A program made the translations under genes and the position numbers. Shown in pieces: positions 16,009 through 18,329 of a DNA stretch of 18,329 nt; the first letter of the stretch is position 1; the number at the start of each line of letters is the position of its first letter. Source of the DNA: Granulicella sp. (lineage in GTDB: Bacteria > Acidobacteriota > Terriglobia > Terriglobales > Acidobacteriaceae); assembly GCA_003133205.1 (NCBI GenBank), contig PKWK01000146.1, positions 1 to 18,329 of the forward strand, given 5' to 3'. Under the pieces are notes generated by a model. That model was not told the origin of the DNA. It did not search any database and saw nothing but the letters and a program-made list of their open reading frames with translations.

Positions 16009-17805
16009 ATGATGAAGATCGCTAACCAACCAGGCAGGAGCACCGAGCCGTTGTCCTCCGGTCGCCGTTCCTTTGTCAAAGGCATGGCTATAGTGGGAGC
16101 GGGTATTGCCGCGTTTCCCTTGCTGGCGGAGACGGCCCAGGCCGCACCCGCGCAGGCAGTTCCCATGCAAGGCAGCGGAACCCGGATGGCGCGTGCGGCT
16201 TTTGAAGGCGCCAAGATCGATTGGCACTGGTTCGATCGCTTCGACTTCGCCATGGACAGTCAGACTTTCGCGATCACGCCATTCAAAGCACCGGACAGTG
16301 AGCAGTCGGGCAATGTAGGCGCTTCGAAGAACGGCCAGATCCGTTGCATCGTTGTTGTACCCCGCCAAGCAGCTCCGGGCAAGCCGTGGTCGTGGCGGGG
16401 CGTTTACTGGAATCATCAGCCCCAGGCCGAAGTCGAATTGCTCAAGCGCGGCTTTCACATCGCACACGTTTCGGTCGACCCCAAGCCAGGGCCATCCACG
16501 GGATTAACCATGGATGATCTTATGGATCAGCTTGGGATGTCCCAAAGAGCATTGGCGGAATGGGACGCTTGGTACGCTTTCCTGACCGGACAGTACGGCC
16601 TGTCAAAGAAGCCCGCGTTCGTTGGCATGAGCCGGGGCGGGATCTTCGAATTCAGGTGGGCCGTTGCCAACCCTAACAAGGTCTCCTGCATTTATTCCGA
16701 TAATCCAGGTATGGAGCGGGAAGGTTTTCAGAGGCTTGAAGACCTGGCCCACGCCGATGTGCCCGTGCTTCAGATCTGCGGCTCCATCGATCCGAACCTA
16801 GGCCACTATACGGCTGCCATCGAGGACATCTATCAGCAGTTTGGCGGCCGCATCTCCATGATGATCAAGGAAGGTTACGCCCATCATCCGCACAGCCTGC
16901 GCAACCCCAAGCCGATCACGGACTTTATCGAGCAGAGCGTGCACGAAGTTAGGAGCCCGGTTCCGGCCTTCGTGGGCGGCACGTTCGCCCGAGCCACTTA
17001 TTACAGCGTGGAGAATTTCTACCGCGATTACCCGGATGAAGACACCTACATAACCTGCCGCGGCCCGCTGTTCTCTCCCTGCTACGATCGCTACGAATTC
17101 AGTGTGGAGAAAACGTCAATGCCGACCAACGTGATCGTGCCGAACACTCGGGCTACGGGCATGCCATGGGTATACCGAGCGGATTTTGTGTTTCGTGACG
17201 CCAAAGTCGATCAGGCGCTGCTGGCCAAGGGCTTTCACATCGTCACCGGCCCCGTTGGGTCCGCCTTCGAGCTGAAGGATTGGGATTTGGTCTACGCGTA
17301 CCTCACCGGGCGCGGCTTCTCCAAGAAACCGGCGATGGAAGGATCGGGCGGCGGCGCCGGTGAAGTCTATGCATGGGCCATCGCAAATCCTGATAAGGTT
17401 TCCTGCGTCTACGCTGAGAATCCGCGCCTGCATAGCGCCGTGACCAAGGTGCAACCGCTCGATAATCTGGCTCCCCTGGCCAAGGCCAAGGTACCGCTGC
17501 TGCACGTTTGCGGCAACCTCGACCCGTGGTTCAAAGACAACACGCTGGAAGTGGCGAAGCGCTACAAGAAACTGGGCGGCGAAATCCAGGTCATCGTCCA
17601 GAGGGGCCGGGGCCGTTACCCCCTCGGACCGGACGATCCGCAGCCTGTGGTTGACTTTATCGTTCGCGTTGCAAAAGATCGCGGCAGTAGCAACCGGCGA
17701 TATACCGTCGTCGCCGGGAACGCAAATGGAAATCTCGGATTGCATCAGGGGACGAGTTTACTCGAGCCGCAAGCGTCACAAAATGAATGGGGCTTTAGCC
17801 CCTGA
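16009..17805 (+). CDS. second Tat-exported tandem-duplicated alpha/beta hydrolase, with C-terminal extension
   Basis: A 598-residue paralogue of the product at 7905, with shared segments such as WNHQPQAEVELLKRGFHIAH. The Tat signal is SSGRRSFVKGMA. The first unit has GMSRGG (Ser208), Asp261 (CGSIDP) and a His-rich loop (His292, 293, 295). It also carries an insertion (PSTGLTMDDLMDQLGMSQRA) absent from the paralogue. The second unit keeps the framework (LDNLAPLAKAKVPLLHVCG) but has Gly447 at the nucleophile position (EGSGGGAG) and Arg536 where the paralogue keeps a catalytic-type His (GRGRYP against GEGHFP). The paralogue stops right after the last helix; this protein runs on for about 40 residues into a palindromic DNA element. 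No clear ribosome binding site is visible. A second ATG at 16012 is equally possible, and an 11-codon ORF ends across the start codon. Confidence 0.88.
   Translation: MMKIANQPGRSTEPLSSGRRSFVKGMAIVGAGIAAFPLLAETAQAAPAQAVPMQGSGTRMARAAFEGAKIDWHWFDRFDFAMDSQTFAITPFKAPDSEQSGNVGASKNGQIRCIVVVPRQAAPGKPWSWRGVYWNHQPQAEVELLKRGFHIAHVSVDPKPGPSTGLTMDDLMDQLGMSQRALAEWDAWYAFLTGQYGLSKKPAFVGMSRGGIFEFRWAVANPNKVSCIYSDNPGMEREGFQRLEDLAHADVPVLQICGSIDPNLGHYTAAIEDIYQQFGGRISMMIKEGYAHHPHSLRNPKPITDFIEQSVHEVRSPVPAFVGGTFARATYYSVENFYRDYPDEDTYITCRGPLFSPCYDRYEFSVEKTSMPTNVIVPNTRATGMPWVYRADFVFRDAKVDQALLAKGFHIVTGPVGSAFELKDWDLVYAYLTGRGFSKKPAMEGSGGGAGEVYAWAIANPDKVSCVYAENPRLHSAVTKVQPLDNLAPLAKAKVPLLHVCGNLDPWFKDNTLEVAKRYKKLGGEIQVIVQRGRGRYPLGPDDPQPVVDFIVRVAKDRGSSNRRYTVVAGNANGNLGLHQGTSLLEPQASQNEWGFSP
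17789..17802. repeat. inverted repeat GGGGCT-TT-AGCCCC at the end of the hydrolase gene
   Basis: A perfect 6-bp stem with a two-base loop encodes the last residues before the stop codon at 17803-17805. It resembles short extragenic palindromes rather than coding sequence. No T-run follows. Confidence 0.55.
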
Positions 17806-17815
17806 ACGTACGTTC
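17804..17815. repeat. 12-bp perfect palindrome GAACGTACGTTC
   Basis: It overlaps the TGA of the hydrolase gene and is fully self-complementary. It could be a protein binding site or part of a palindromic unit together with the hairpin just upstream. Confidence 0.5.
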
Positions 17816-17912
17816 GCTCAAACTGACCCGCCACCTGGCGAAAGCCACCCGTTCGGCCTGTCTGCTGTATTGGCTCCGTTTTTGGCCGATTTTCGTTAGC
17901 GCTTACGATAAC

Positions 17913-17929
17913 GCAGGCCGCAAGCCTGC
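17913..17929 (+). promoter_or_regulatory. hairpin just upstream of the fucosidase ribosome binding site
   Basis: GCAGGC (17913-17918) and GCCTGC (17924-17929) form a 6-bp stem with loop CGCAA. It ends about 10 bases before GGGAGGG (17939-17945), the ribosome binding site for the ATG at 17951. It may be an RNA processing, stability or operator site; the function is unknown. Confidence 0.45.
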
Positions 17930-17950
17930 CATGAAACCGGGAGGGAAACT

Positions 17951-18329
17951 ATGAATTGGTTAGACAGCACGAGACGGTCGTTCCTAAAGCAGTTCGGCGC
18001 GGCCGGAGCCATAGCACTGGGATTGCCTGCAGCCGCAGGAGCGCAAGCCGCAGCCGCGGCGCAGCAGGCCCCGCCTTCGGCTGCCGACCTCAAGCAGGCA
18101 GCCACCCGCGAGCAGCGGCTGCAATGGTGGCATCAGGCCAGGTTTGGCATGTTCATCCACTGGGGGCTCTACAGCGTCATCGGGCAGCATGAGTGGGCGC
18201 GCGAGAACGAAGGAGTTCCCCTTCTCCAATACGAGCTGCTGGCCAAAAACTTTCATCCCAAGCCGAACGCGGCGCGAGACTGGGCGCGGCTGGCCAAGCG
18301 CGCCGGGCAAAAGTACATGGTGATGACCA
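17951..18329 (+). CDS. Tat-exported GH29 alpha-L-fucosidase (5' part; runs off the right edge)
   Basis: About 126 residues are visible. The twin-arginine signal is STRRSFLKQFG (residues 6-16), followed by a hydrophobic stretch and an Ala/Gln-rich segment. The mature start has the GH29 hallmark RFGMFIHWGLYSV (64 onwards), followed by QHEWARENEGVPL, a YELLAKNFHPK segment, and DWARLAKRAGQKYMVMT, which leads toward the family's usual MVMTxKHHDGF. GH29 enzymes remove terminal alpha-L-fucose with retention of configuration; the catalytic nucleophile Asp lies beyond the window. GGGAGGG lies five bases before the ATG. It is the last visible gene of the plus-strand cluster and gives that cluster its clearest sugar specificity. 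Confidence 0.93.
   Translation, partial: MNWLDSTRRSFLKQFGAAGAIALGLPAAAGAQAAAAAQQAPPSAADLKQAATREQRLQWWHQARFGMFIHWGLYSVIGQHEWARENEGVPLLQYELLAKNFHPKPNAARDWARLAKRAGQKYMVMT

Noticed and set aside
15739..16467. 242-codon minus-strand frame spanning the junction of two plus-strand genes
   Set aside because: It covers the 3' end of the beta-helix gene and the 5' end of the second hydrolase, both well supported. Its composition is shadow-like.
1..18329. CRISPR array, tRNA, rRNA or insertion sequence
   Set aside because: No regularly spaced repeats, no tRNA-like cloverleaf or rRNA stretch, and no transposase or terminal inverted repeats were seen while reading both strands.

Overview
The window is a moderately GC-rich bacterial accessory region dominated by exported enzymes, most with twin-arginine (Tat) signal peptides. 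The mix of PQQ/cytochrome c dehydrogenases, ThuA-like proteins, secreted alpha/beta and SGNH hydrolases, a parallel beta-helix glycosidase and a GH29 fucosidase is typical of soil Acidobacteriota (Solibacter/Bryobacter/Terriglobus-like). That assignment is an inference from gene content, because no marker gene is present.

Layout. (1) 1-3037, minus strand: a secreted SGNH/GDSL hydrolase cut by the left edge and, upstream of it, a Tat-exported alpha/beta hydrolase. A good sigma70-type promoter at 3492-3520 and a long leader precede them. (2) 3722-4489, plus: a FabG-like SDR oxidoreductase. (3) 4545-6312: a gene graveyard. A carboxylesterase type B fragment (plus) meets, tail to tail, a frameshifted chimera (minus) in which the 5' part of a glycosidase-like gene runs directly into the 3' part of a YbhB/PEBP gene. 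Upstream of the chimera lies the 3' tail of a PQQ dehydrogenase, also frameshifted. (4) 6551-7327, plus: a second SDR. (5) 7526-7904: a sigma70-like promoter and a leader of about 340 nt ending in a hairpin that contains the Shine-Dalgarno sequence. (6) 7905-18329, plus: six co-directional genes with 53-159 bp gaps. They encode a tandem-duplicated alpha/beta hydrolase, a fused TIM-barrel isomerase-like/ThuA protein, a PQQ dehydrogenase with a built-in cytochrome c domain, a beta-helix protein resembling GH141, a second tandem-duplicated alpha/beta hydrolase, and a GH29 alpha-L-fucosidase cut by the right edge.

Interpretation. Region 6 reads as a periplasmic glycan-processing locus. Esterase-like hydrolases would remove acyl or methyl groups, the beta-helix and GH29 enzymes would release (fucosyl) sugars, and the PQQ/cyt c dehydrogenase with the ThuA fusion would oxidise or rearrange a sugar or glycoside outside the cytoplasm. 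The most unusual elements are the two duplicated hydrolases, whose second copies have lost the nucleophile serine, and the isomerase-ThuA fusion, whose isomerase half has lost its recognisable metal ligands. I saw no RNA genes, CRISPR arrays or insertion sequences.
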